Shown: positions 47,599 through 59,170, counted from the stretch's first letter. The stretch is 64,000 nucleotides of DNA from Diadophis punctatus similis (GCA_023053685.1 JALIGW010000021.1:14683592-14747591), one strand, 5' to 3'. A program made the numbers and translations. Notes: a model not told the origin generated them from the sequence alone.

Positions 47599-47829
47599 CC
47601 GAGGGAGCCGCCGGCCTGGCGAAGGCGCTGAGCTCGCCCTGCTGCTGCTGCTGCTGCTGCTTCTCTTCCTCCGGCGCGGCGCTGCTGCTGCTGCTCAAGC
47701 TCGGCCGCCGCTTCCGTCCTCCGCTGGCCGGCCGCGACGGGCCAGATGCGGCCGGGCGGGGGCTCGCGGCCGCTCGGGCCGGCCATCCGGGGTAGATGTT
47801 GCTGGCGGTGGACGGTGTCAGCTGGAGGT
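47599..47829 (-). other. possible alternative upstream exon of CTBP1
   Basis: A minus-strand segment in the CpG island ends at a good donor (CCCTCGG|GTAAGATC) and is preceded by a plausible acceptor (ATCCGTCTTTGCAG|ACCTCC). Its 231 bp are exactly 77 codons in a frame that enters and leaves in phase 1, so it can splice in frame onto exon 2 (...[13 protein letters not shown]). The reading includes LTPSTASNIYPGW, a Ser run, EEEK and seven Gln followed by GELSAFARP. That frame has no AUG. A second frame has an AUG at 47786-47784 (MAGPSGREPPPG...) that would shift out of frame in exon 2. Vertebrate CtBP1-S uses a different first exon spliced to exon 2, and this may be its counterpart as a mostly untranslated first exon. 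GC-rich DNA often stays open by chance, so this is inference. Confidence 0.4.
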
Positions 47830-47949
47830 CTGCAAAGACGGATGGGGGCTGTCAGAGGGAAGTGGGGGGCTAAGAGGCGGCCGGGCTCCCTGCTAAATTA
47901 AAAGAAACAAACGTTGGGTGGAGACTTTAAGATGTGGGACCAGTCAACT

Positions 47950-48282
47950 GGAGATGGGGAGTTCTAGTTCCACTTCAGACGGCTGGGTGACCTCGAGCCA
48001 GTCCCCAGGAGACTGGGAGTTCTAGTCCTGCTTTAGATCTCAAAACCAGCTGGGTATCTTTGGCACAATCACCAGGAGAAAGTGAGTTCCAGTCCCACCT
48101 TAGCCATGAAAGCCAGCTGGGCGACCTTGGGCCAGTCACCAGGAGACTGGGAGTTCTAATTCTGCCTTAGCCATGAAAGTCAACTGGGTGACTTTGGCCC
48201 AATCACTAGGAGATGGTGAGTTCTAGTTCTGCCTTAGTCCTGAATTCCAGTTGGGTGACTTTGGGCCAATCACCTTGAGCTA
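47950..48282 (+). repeat. SINE-derived minisatellite, 67-bp period
   Basis: Five units of GAGTTCTAGTTC/T-type sequence followed by AGCTGGGTGACTTTGGGCCA and AATCACCAGGAGA. Unit starts: 47961, 48019, 48086, 48153 and 48220 (spacing 58, 67, 67, 67). The unit matches the B-box region of the SINE at 48580 and 52670. Confidence 0.88.
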
Positions 48283-48345
48283 TGATGGCTGGGGAATTCT
48301 GGGAGCTGAAGTCCACACATCTTAATGCTGCTAAGGTTGAGAAAC
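48283..48345. repeat. right half of a TTTCTCAACC MITE
   Basis: GGCTGGGGAATTCTGGGAGC ... GCTGCTAAGGTTGAGAAA. Confidence 0.75.
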
Positions 48346-48579
48346 AGAGATTTAAGGGACAGCATCTTTTCTTGCTTGACTTAATTTACTTTATTAAACA
48401 CACGCACAGATTTTGCTATTTGCCACAATCATCTTACCCGGGTGACATGGCTGGTCTGTGCTGGGAAGTAACCTGTATGGGGTCCAATTCATAATTGGGT
48501 TAATATTTTTTTCTGCCATGCAGTCTGCATTTTTTATTATTAATGATCCATGATCCCTTGATTGCAACAGGAATTGACC

Positions 48580-48735
48580 AATTGGCTTGTCCCCCCAGCC
48601 TGATGTTGTGGGCTGAGAGAGGGACTGATTCAAAGTCACCCAGCTGGGTTTTATGGCTGGGACAGAACTAGAACTCACAGTCCCCTAGTTTCCAGCCTGG
48701 TACCTTAATTACCAGAGCAAGCTGGTTCTGGAATC
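48580..48735 (-). repeat. tRNA SINE (second type), minus strand
   Basis: GCTGAGAGAGGGACTGATTC, TCACCCAGCTGGGTTTTATG and TTACCAGAGCAAGCTGGTTC, the complement of the head and body of the 3355-type SINE. Confidence 0.8.
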
Positions 48736-49450
48736 ACCCCAACAAATCCAGGCTGATCAGCCAGACTGGAAAACTGAAAAGCATCTGCGAGGAAGGCCCT
48801 TCGTCAGCGATTTGGGGGGGGGGAACCCCACCCGCCCTTCACCCCACCCAAAAAAATTATGCGAGATTTGCAATGTGAAAATTACATCCAGGAAATCACT
48901 AAAAGCCCAGTTCAACTTTGAAAAGACTTCATTTTGGTCTTTAAAAAGGTTAAAGAACTGGAACTTCCTTAGTTAAACTTTTTTTAAAAATCAATTTGCT
49001 GAGTTAGAGAATTTTAGGGGTAGAAAGAAAAAAAAAGTAACCGATAGACTCAATAGAGGAATCCTCAATTTTAGAAAAAGATATTGATTTCTTCCGGCTG
49101 GGGGAAAAAAAATAATGTAATATCAGATTGAAGGAGGATGCTAAAGGCCGGCCCATCAAAGGGTCCCAATACAGCCCCTCCTTCTTCTGGGTCATTTGCA
49201 AGGAAATTAACCAGAAGGTTTTAGCCGATTAAGGAATAGCAGACGGTCCAGTTATACAACAGGAGGTGGCTGGGCCAAAATGCCAGAGAAAGATTATTCA
49301 ACTGCACATGGGTGGGGGAGGGGTTCGCAGAGAGCGGCTTTGGGGCACCACAGCTCGGCAGATCAAAAAAAATAATCTTTTTTACTTCCAGGAGCCCAGC
49401 CTTCAAAAGCAGGGAGCTTCTGCCCGCCTGCAGAGATCCCCCCTAGGAAA
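48736..49450. other. upstream flank, nothing recognised
   Basis: No gene or repeat recognised. Confidence 0.5.
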
Positions 49451-49660
49451 ATGGTTTGACATGGTATAGGGCAGGGGTCCCCAAACTTGGCAACTTTAAG
49501 ACTTGTGGACTTTAATTCCCAGAATTCTCCAGCCAGAGAATTCTGGGAATTGAAGTCCACAAGTCTTAAAGTTACCAAGTTTGGGGACCTCTGGTATAGG
49601 GTCTCCCCTGCTTGAGCAGGGGGTTAGACTAGAAGACCTCCGAGGTCCCTTCCAGCTCTG
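49451..49660 (+). repeat. CR1 LINE 3' end split by a hAT MITE
   Basis: TTTGACATGGTATAGGG before and GTATAGGGTCTCCCCTGCTT ... GAAGACCTCCGAGGTCCC after the MITE. Confidence 0.85.
49472..49593. mobile_element. palindromic hAT MITE with exact TSD
   Basis: CAGGGGTCCCCAAACTTGG ... CCAAGTTTGGGGACCTCTG, flanked by the exact octamer GTATAGGG (49464-49471, 49594-49601). Confidence 0.94.
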
Positions 49661-49819
49661 GTTGATTGATTGATTGGTTTGATTGATTGAAAATGAAAGT
49701 AGACCATGCATTCGTACGAGGAGCAGCGGGAAGCAAGAGAGAATTCATTTCAAAACTCTCCATGCAAACTAAAAAGAGATGCACTTCGATCCTCGCCCTC
49801 TTTTCTTCCTTTTTCTACC

Positions 49820-50008
49820 TCCCCCCCTTTTTTTTAAGCCGGTGGAACCCCCCCCCCCAAACCTCCCGCCCGAAAAACTCCTCCAAACTCCTCCGCTACC
49901 CTTGACTTTGATGCTCTCCCATTCGGGAGAAACGCTCCGGAGGGAGACGTCAAACCAAGTATTGCGCGCAGGCGGCTGCCCGGCCGGGTCAGCTGACACG
50001 CATAATGC

Positions 50009-50049
<41 letters not shown>

Positions 50050-50290
50050 GCGGCCCTACGTGGGGAAGGGGGCGGGGGGGGCGAGAGAATGCCCTTAAGT
50101 GGCGTAATGGCCGTGCACTTCACGGGCTGCTGCCTCACCTGCCTGCAGCTGCAGCCATGGGTTGCGCAGCCAAGACATGCCCGGCCGCCGCCGCCGCCGC
50201 CGCCGCCGCCGCGAGAGCAAAGCAGGCCGGCTCCTTCCAGGAACGTGGGGACGCGCTTCTTACTCTCCTCCCTTATCCAGCGGTTGGCAA
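49820..50290. other. GC-rich block with (AC)n and (CCG)n
   Basis: Contains (AC)n (50010-50046), a CCG run (50183-50212) and frequent CpG. A plus-strand ATG at 50158 in good context (GCAGCCATGGG) opens MGCAAKTCP followed by poly-Ala, then runs into the purine array. It could be a small upstream or divergent promoter region; no splice-supported gene is seen. Confidence 0.5.
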
Positions 50291-51510
50291 CTGCACGGGA
50301 GAAGAAGAGAAGGAAGAGCAGGAAGGGGAAGAAGGGGACGGGGAGGAAGAAGGAGAAGAGGAAAAGGAAGAAGAAGGGGAAGAAGAGGAAGGGGAAGAGG
50401 AGGAAGAAGGGGAAGAGGAAGTAGGAGAAGGGGAAGAAGGAGGAAGATGAAGGGGAAGAAGGAGAAGGAGAAGGAGAAGAAGGAGGAAGAAGAAGGGGAA
50501 GGGAAAGAAGAGGAAGGGCAAGAGGAGGAAGAAGGAGAAGAGGAAAAGGAAGAAGAAGGGGAAGAAGAGGAAGGGGAAGAGGAGGAAGAAGGGGAAGAGG
50601 AAGTAGGAGAAGGGGAAGAAGGAGGGGAAGAAGGAGAAGGAGAAGAAGGAGGAAGATGAAGGGGAAGGGAAAGAAGAGGAAGGGGAAGAGGAGGAAGAAG
50701 GAGAAGGGGAAGAAGGAGAAGAAGGAGGAAGAAGAAGGAGAAGAAGGAGGAAGAAGAAGGGGACGGGGAGGAAGAAGGAGAAGAGGAAAAGGAAGAAGAA
50801 GGGGAAGAAGAGGAAGGGGAAGAGGAGGAAGAAGGGGAAGAGGAAGTAGGAGAAGGGGAAGAAGGAGGAAGAAGAAGGGGAAGGGAAAGAAGAGGAAGGG
50901 GAAGAGGAGGAAGTAGGAGAAGGGGAAGAAGGAGAAGAAGGAGGAAGATGAAGGGGAAGAAGGAGAAGGAGAAGAAGGAGGAAGAAGAAGGGGAAGGGAA
51001 AGAAGAGGAAGGGGACGGGGAGGAAGAAGGGGAAGGGGAAGAAGGAGAAGGAGGAAGATGAAGGGGAAGAAGGAGAAGGAGAAGAAGGAGGAAGAAGAAG
51101 GGGAAGGGAAAGAAGAGGAAGGGGAAGAGGAGGAAGAAGGGGAAGGGGAAGAAGGAGAAGGAGGAAGATGAAGGGGAAGAAGGAGAAGGAGAAGAAGGAG
51201 GAAGAAGAAGGGGAAGGGAAAGAAGAGGAAGGGGAAGAGGAGGAAGAAGGGGAAGAAGGAGAAGGAGGAAGATGAAGGGGAAGAAGGAGAAGGAGAAGAA
51301 GGAGGAAGAAGAAGGGGAAGGGAAAGAAGAGGAAGGGGAAGAGGAGGAAGAAGGGGAAGGGGAAGAAGGAGAAGGAGGAAGATGAAGGGGAAGAAGGAGA
51401 AGGAGAAGAAGGAGGAAGAAGAAGGGGAAGGGAAAGAAGAGGAAGGGGAAGAGGAGGAAGAAGGGGAAGGGGAAGAAGGAGAAGAGGAGGAGGAGGAGGA
51501 AGAAGAGAAA
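50290..51510. repeat. polypurine minisatellite with 110-bp higher-order units
   Basis: More than 1.2 kb of nearly pure A/G on the plus strand. GGAAGATGAAGGGGAAGAAG recurs at 50947, 51057, 51167, 51271 and 51381 (spacing 110, 110, 104, 110), and more irregularly at 50446 and 50654. The 419-codon minus frame and the Glu-rich plus frames are artefacts. Confidence 0.97.
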
Positions 51511-52139
51511 GATCATCATTTTTTGCAGCTCGCCATCATAAATCTGACCCAGTGGGGGCTCCCCTCACCTCCCTCCTTGCGATTCAGTTGAGACCTTTGG
51601 GGTTGTTTGCCTGCACAAATACACAGCCCTCCCCCCCAAACAAACAAACAAACAAACCCCAAGGTCCTGTTAGTAGCCAAGCCACTGACCAAACCGGGGT
51701 TTTGCTGATTCCTCCCCCCCCCCCAATAGCTGCCCAGCTTCCAGTGGCTGCTGTCTGGAGGTAAGGAGGTGGCCTCAAATCCTACATGGTTATCCTCCGG
51801 CAGTTGGAATACAATAATCGTAGCCCTAACAACCCTATGGCGGTTAGGGTACAGCCTTGAAAGAAAAAAAATAAAAAGACAATTCGGAGCCCTTTCAGGA
51901 AGCTGGCTGGGAATGGGGAATTTGGGGGGGGGGGGTTGCAAAGAAGAGCATCGTGTCAAGTAAAGGTTGAGTGGCCCTGAATGACATCCGGTGAAGTTCA
52001 TTTGGCCCCACTGAAAGCAACTGTAGCCCCAAAGGCTTACAGAGGGTCTGATCCGAGTTCTCCCTACCTTGCATTCCCTTAGAAAGCTGGCTTCTCAAGG
52101 GAACCAAGGTTATATTAAACTCCAGTTATCTTATTCCAT
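51511..52139. other. upstream flank, nothing recognised
   Basis: No gene or repeat recognised apart from a (CAAA)n run near 51640. Confidence 0.5.
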
Positions 52140-52440
52140 TCTCTGTAGATAGACCAACCAGGGTTCTCCAGCTTGAGCAGACTAGATGACCTCAGAGGCC
52201 CCTTCCAACTCTGTTATTCTTAAAGAGGGGACCAACCTGGAACTAAGGAGAGATTTCCTGACAGAACAATTGATCAGGTGGAACACCTTGTCTCCAAAAA
52301 TGGTGGGTGCTCCTCCCATCACTGGAGGTTTTTAAGAAGAGCTTGGACAACCCTTTGTCCACAATGGCAGAAGGCCTCCTGCTTCAGGAGGGGCCGAAGA
52401 CCTCCGAGGTCCCTTTCAACCTGGTCCTTCTTCTCTTCCA
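52140..52440 (+). repeat. two tandem CR1 3' fragments
   Basis: A first 3' end finishes at CTTCCAACTCTGTTATTCTT (52220). A second begins directly and ends GAAGACCTCCGAGGTCCC (52415). Confidence 0.8.
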
Positions 52441-52559
52441 TCACCCAGGTGGGATAAGCTCTTGAAGAAGGTAAACGGGCTTTGCCCTCGGAGAAATAGG
52501 CCGCCTAAGAAACTGGCCCTCTGAACCGGCCGATTGCAAAACATGCAGTCAGATGCAAT

Positions 52560-52630
52560 AGCCTTCATGTAAGTCACTTGTAACTTTGAACAATCGTCAA
52601 ATGAACCGTTGTAAGTCAAGGATTACCCTT
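52560..52630. repeat. right end of a 'CGACTTAC' MITE
   Basis: ACTTTGAACAATCGTCAAAT, then GTTGTAAGTCAAGGATTACC. Confidence 0.7.
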
Positions 52631-52669
52631 AGCAACAATCTACCCAGATTCAACGGGAGTTTTGCACTA

Positions 52670-52990
52670 TTTATTTAACTTGTATCCTGCTTTTATTATT
52701 TTTTAAAAAATAACTTAAGGAAGTATTTTAATGCTCTTTTCTCCTCCTATTTCCCCCCCCAAACAACAACCCTGTGAGGTGGGTTGGCCTGAGAGAGGGA
52801 CTGGTCCAAGGTTATATCCAGCTGGCTTTTTTATGCCTCAAGCGGGACTAGAGCTCACTGTTTCCTGGTGATTGGCCCAAAGTCACCCAGCCGGCTTTCA
52901 TGGCTAAGGTGGGACTTGAACTCGTGGCCTCCTGCCTTCTAGACTGGTGCCTTAACCACTAGACCAAACTGGCTCTTTACCTATTTACTA
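52670..52990 (-). repeat. tRNA SINE (second type), minus strand, near full length
   Basis: From TATTTAACTTGTATCCTGCT (3' end) through GGTGGGTTGGCCTGAGAGAG to CTTAACCACTAGACCAAACT (A box complement). Confidence 0.85.
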
Positions 52991-53499
52991 TGCAAATGTA
53001 ATTACTATTAAATAACAGTTATTTGCAACCCGAGAGATGCTAACAATTCATTAAAAAAAGTTTTTCATGCAAATGCCAAAAATTAAAATATATTTAACTT
53101 GGCCAAAATACAGGAAGACCACCAAATTAACTTAAGGGGCGTGCATAAGTGCACCAGTGTGCCTACCGTCCCTGTCCTAATGTTCCCTCTTATCAGTACC
53201 CATCTTATGTATATATAAACAATGTTATATCTATGTATATTACCAACACGTACTTGACAAAAATAAATAACTAAATAAAAATAAAATAAATAAATAGCAC
53301 AAGGTTTCAGTCAGGAAGTCCAGCCTCTCTCCTTCCTGAACACAAATGATGGTGAACAGCCCAACCAGGAAATCTCAGAGGCTGAGAAACCTCTTCTAGC
53401 TATGCCTACTGGCCATGTTCTCTCTCTCCCTCCCTCCCTCCCTTTGTAGCCCTGGAGTTGTAGTCATTACTCTCTGTCCCTTACTATTACCCTTCTCAT
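52991..53499. other. upstream flank with AT-rich runs
   Basis: An AATAAATAAATAAA run near 53265-53295 may be the tail of a LINE. Otherwise nothing recognised. Confidence 0.4.
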
Positions 53500-53628
53500 C
53501 TTTTCTACAGCAGTCTCCTATTGGTATCTTATGATTATATAACTTTGCTGTTTGTATGTACACTCAGAGCTTCCGGAGACAAATTCCTTGTGTATCAAAT
53601 CACACTTGCACAATAAAGAATTTTATTC
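53500..53628 (+). repeat. CR1/L3 ('Snake1'-like) LINE 3' end
   Basis: ATTCCTTGTGTATCAAATCA, CACTTGCACAATAAAG, passing into an ATTCC/ATTCT array. Confidence 0.8.
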
Positions 53629-54004
53629 CATTCCATTCCACTCCATTCCACATTCCAATATTCTACTCTATTCTATTCTTCATTCCAATATTCTATTCTA
53701 TTTGGTTCGGTTCGGTTCCATTCGATTCGATTCCAAATCTGATTCCATTCCACATTCCAATATTCCATTCCATTCTAATATTCTACTCTATTCTATAGTC
53801 CAATATTCTACTCTATTATTCTTCATTCAAATATTCTATTCTATTCTATTCTATTCTATTCTATTCTATTCTATTCTATTCTATTCTATTCTATTCTATT
53901 CTATTCTATTTTCTATTTTGCATTCTATTCCATTCTGCATTCTATATTCTATTCCAAATTCCAATTCCAACTCTAACTCTACTCTTCATTCCAATATCCT
54001 ATCC
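53629..54004. repeat. degenerate (AATAG)n / (AATGG)n array
   Basis: Mixed ATTCC, ATTCT, GGTTC and ATTCG units with a pure ATTCT core (53833-53910). CTTCATTCCAATATTCTATT also interrupts it here, as in the array at 34541. Confidence 0.95.
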
Positions 54005-54428
54005 CAGTGATGGCGAACCTTTTTTTCCTCGGGTGCCGAAATAGTGTGTGCGCGCACTATCGCACGCACATGCGTGCCCACACCCATAATTCAAAGCCCC
54101 CCACTCACTCCACCCCCTGCGCATGCGTACGCGACATCTCCCACTCCCTCGTTTCCCGACTTCCAGTGGGCCCAGTAGGCCCGTTTTTCGCCCTCCCCAG
54201 GCTCCAGAGGCTTTCTTGGAGTTTGGGGAGGCAAAAACACTCCCCCCACCACCACCCCGGAGGCCCTCTGGAGGCCGAAATCGCCCTCCCAGTCTCCGCG
54301 TGAGCCAAAAATCAGCTGGCAGGCACGCACATGCGCGCTGGAGCTGAACTAGGGCAACAGCTCGCGTGCCGGCAGATATGGCTCCGCGTGCCACCTGTGG
54401 CACCCGTGCCATAGGTTCGCCATCACTG
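54005..54428. mobile_element. non-autonomous hAT element with exact TSD
   Basis: Ends CAGTGATGGCGAACC and GGTTCGCCATCACTG, flanked by the exact octamer TCCTATCC (53997-54004, 54429-54436). Confidence 0.94.
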
Positions 54429-54436
54429 TCCTATCC

Positions 54437-55474
54437 TCTCCCCTCCCCTCCGGATGCAAGAATCCCTTCCTGTCCCCGAATATAAATGGAGTTTGGGTCT
54501 AGCACTCCACAAATGTGTCAGAAAGACCTTTCAACTATGAAAATCCCAGCCTCCAACTTAGATGCTCCTTCCCTCCCCCCACTTAGCCTCAACTTTCACT
54601 TTTTAGGAAGCGCAGAAGCTCCTCTGATGGTGTGGATGACTCACAACTGATGGGATTTGTGAGTCCACTTTAAATCCATGCGACTCAGGGGGGGGGCGGA
54701 CTCAACTTGACTGGGGCTTCCCTGGGGGACACCTAAGTACAAGCGAGAAATTTGCATTCCTGCTTTCCGGATGATTCTTAGCTGATAAATAGACACAGTT
54801 GAAAAAGCGGTGGGGGGTTTGGGGGGGGGAGTGTCGAAAGTGTTCTGAAAACAACAAAGACACTTTTGCACCTGGGAAAGTTGTGTAACAACTCCCCCCC
54901 CCCACAACACTAATGTTTCTCTATTTCCATCCACAGGACTGCCTCCGTTTGCAATATTACTTCTCGAGAACTGGGAGGGGGAGAATAGAGAAAGTTTGCT
55001 AAGCCAGGATAATGACTAAGTTCTTTAAAAGATGGGGTTGCAGTTTGGAAGGAAAGAAATCAGCAAAAAAAGAAAAAAAAAGAAACCCAAATTACGGCAG
55101 TACTAAAACAATGTTAAGAGCCAAGACCGGTTTAGGGAGATTATTTTAATCCCACACAAGGGATGATATAAACAATTTAAGTCTGAAGGTCAGCTTCCCA
55201 TTGGTCACTGCTGCTGTAGGCCCCATTTATGGGGGATTAGCTTCTGTCTGAACCTGTTGGAAAACTGTTGGAACTGAACAAAAAGAGAGTGACTCCCGAG
55301 CAGGAGCAAATTTCACTACTGTTGGTCACTTTTAAGGGGTGAATTCTCACGCCAAAATGTCACCCTTTGGAACAAGAGTGCAAATCCTTCCAGCCCACAC
55401 CAAAAACAGTGACAAAATCACCAAATTTGGTAGAACAATATAATCCCACCAACAAAAAAAAGTTCCACTTTGTT
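54437..55474. other. upstream flank, nothing recognised
   Basis: Homopolymer C and G runs near 54690, 54822 and 54893. No gene recognised. Confidence 0.5.
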
Positions 55475-55872
55475 GTAGAATCCTAGGGCTGGAGGGGGAC
55501 CTCAGAGGTCTTCCAGTCCAACCCCCTGTTCAAGGCAGGAGACCTTAGACCAGTTTTCTCAACCTTGGCAGTTTGAAGATGTGTGGACTTCAACTCCCAG
55601 AATTCCTCAGCCAGCGTTGCTGGCTGGGGAATTCTGGGAGTTGAAGTCCACACATCTTCAAACTGCCAAGGTTGAGAAACACTGCCTTAGACTATGATTG
55701 GCTGGGAACATTAAGTTTAGGTAAAGTTGTAGTTTGCTACCCATTCACATAAAAAACAGCAAAAGTTAACAAGAAAAGGCTGGACAACCTTTTGACTGGA
55801 ATAGTCTCCTGCCTTGAGCAGGAGGTTGGACTGGAAGACCTCGGAGGTTCCTTCCAGCCCTAGGATTCTACA
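55470..55872. repeat. inverted pair of CR1 3' ends around a hAT MITE
   Basis: The arms 55470-55550 (CACTTTGTTGTAGAATCCTA ...) and 55790-55872 (... TAGGATTCTACAACAAAGTG) are inverted copies that include non-CR1 flank. Confidence 0.8.
55551..55684. mobile_element. palindromic MITE with exact TSD
   Basis: CAGTTTTCTCAACCTTGGC ... GCCAAGGTTGAGAAACACTG, flanked by the exact octamer CCTTAGAC (55543-55550, 55685-55692). Confidence 0.93.
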
Positions 55873-56412
55873 ACAAAGTGCAATGTGTTTGTTTCATCGC
55901 TCTACTATATGGCTTCTTCCAACACATTGGAAGCTGAGTTGGTCATACCTGGCTCAGGTGTTCCTTTCTCTTTCCCCGCTCCACAACTGGCAGCAAGCAC
56001 ACTCGCAATCCGAGGCAACGCCTGCAGGGAAAGCCTCCAGATAAATGGGCTGACTTCCTCCCAGAGAGAAAGCTACAGCTGACCCGGGGCGGCTTCATTT
56101 TCTCTTCCGTATCCTTTGGAGATGATCCTGAAAGGGAAAAAAGCCTCCTGAATCTGAAGTTAGCCTTAACAAGAGGTGTGCGGAGCTCTATGGCAGCTGA
56201 ACATGGGCCCTTCGGCCTCTTCTGCACTGCATTGACCATCCCCTACCTGGGTTTTCTTCACCACTTCGTTGTATGGAATTAGTTTGCTATCATCTTTTCC
56301 CAACAAGTTTCCTTCCCCCCCCCCAATAATTTAGTCAAACCAACAGACCTGAAATTGTGAGGTTCTCTAATCCAATAATTAACAAGGTTAATTATTGGAT
56401 TAGGTCTTAAGG
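55873..56412. other. upstream flank, nothing recognised
   Basis: A short palindrome (CTAATCCAATAATTAAC and its complement) near 56367-56404. Nothing else recognised. Confidence 0.5.
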
Positions 56413-56420
56413 GTCTGAAC

Positions 56421-56823
56421 CAGTGGTGGGTTCCTACCAGTGCGGTCCACTCTATAGCATCGGTAGCGGCCCGCTGGTGACGTCACAGTACCGGTACGGT
56501 CGGTTGCCAGTGCCTGGGCGCCGCCATTTTTTTAAAAAAAAATGTTACATTTTTAAAAAAAATTTCTTCTGCGCATGCCCAGAAGCCGAGCTTCCGGCAC
56601 TGCGCATGCGCTGCCTTCCTACCCCACAGTGAGTCCAAGCAGGGGAGGATGGCTGAGGGAGGGTGTGAGATGCTGAAAGAACGGGCGGCAGGACCTATCT
56701 CAGTTCCCCTCCCTTCAGCAGTCCAAGAAGCCACACCCACCCGGTCACATGGCTGGCAAGCCACACCCACAAAATAAGCCATGCCCACAGAATGGTAGTA
56801 AAAAAATTAGGAACCCGCCCCTG
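56421..56823. mobile_element. Ac-type hAT element with exact TSD
   Basis: Ends CAGTGGTGGGTTCCTACC and GGAACCCGCCCCTG, flanked by the exact octamer GTCTGAAC (56413-56420, 56824-56831). It is the most complete copy of this family here. Confidence 0.94.
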
Positions 56824-56980
56824 GTCTGAACCCAAAGATCATCATCTGGAGCCTGGAATTTGCAGCAGCGTTCTTGTCGGTATTTTATCATAAAACAGTT
56901 TTAGAATTTGTTGTGCAAACATTTACTCTTAACGTGCTTTGCGTTGCATTTTCCCCCATAAAATCAAGATAATTTAGGTA

Positions 56981-57154
56981 TCCCAAAGGTGCTTTTTCAA
57001 GAGGCGACTGGGCTTATTTTCCTTGAACCGAAGAAGCTTCTTGGATGAGAAGCGAAATGTCTTCAAAGAAAAACCAAGAAAAAAGTCCAGTTACCTCTTG
57101 AAAAAGCACCTTTGGGACAACCGTGATCTGGATGACTGAGAAGCTCCATAGATT
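56981..57154 (-). mobile_element. 'GATTCTCAGTCATCC' MITE, copy 4
   Basis: TCCCAAAGGTGCTTTTTCAA left and TTGAAAAAGCACCTTTGGGA right, with the GATGACTGAGAAGCTCC extension on the right only. The 12-bp direct repeat ATAATTTAGGTA flanks it (56969-56980, 57155-57166). Confidence 0.85.
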
Positions 57155-57216
57155 ATAATTTAGGTAGCTATTGATTGATTGATTGATAAATGATTATCAA
57201 ATCATTTCCAGAACAG

Positions 57217-57510
57217 AATAACAGAGTTGGAAGGGTCCTTGTAAGTCAGGGGTGTTAAACTCAAGGCCTGTGGGTTGGATCCGGCCCGCAGGGCCGTCCT
57301 AGTCTACCCAACGCAAAGAGGAAAGATCGGGCCAGCGTGTCTTTGGCCTGGTCTACCCAACGCGAAGAGGAAACATGCCAGCAGTTTGGGGAGGGGTGTC
57401 AAGCTGGCAACGCCCACCCAGTCAGGCCCCCTGAGGTCAACCACAGTCCTGATGCGGCCCTCAATGAAATTGAGTTTGACACCCCTGTTGTAGGTCATCT
57501 ACTTCCGACT
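57217..57510 (-). repeat. CR1 3' end split by a hAT element
   Basis: GAGTTGGAAGGGTCCTTGTA before and TTGTAGGTCATCTACTTCC after the element at 57247-57487. Confidence 0.75.
57247..57487. mobile_element. hAT element (CAGGGGTGTTAAAC type)
   Basis: Ends CAGGGGTGTTAAACTCAAGG and TTGAGTTTGACACCCCTG, with flanks TTGTAAGT and TTGTAGGT (one mismatch). CTAGTCTACCCAACGC is repeated inside. Confidence 0.9.

Positions 57511-59170
<1,660 letters not shown>

Larger units (their letters stand above)
46480..47830. promoter_or_regulatory. CTBP1: CpG-island promoter of CTBP1
   Basis: A dense GC- and CpG-rich block contains CTBP1 exon 1 and the candidate alternative exon, with CGG, CCG and CTG runs (46985-47010, 47160-47178, 47640-47661) and GGGCGG/CCGCCC boxes. 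No TATA box is evident. This is the expected broad promoter. Long open frames on both strands here (about 46620-47520 on the minus strand, 46730-47295 and 47290-47795 on the plus strand) reflect low stop-codon frequency rather than genes. Confidence 0.8.

Noticed and set aside
50260..51519. 419-codon minus-strand frame and Glu-rich plus frames
   Set aside because: The sequence is a purine minisatellite with few possible stop codons; no domain or splice signal supports a protein.
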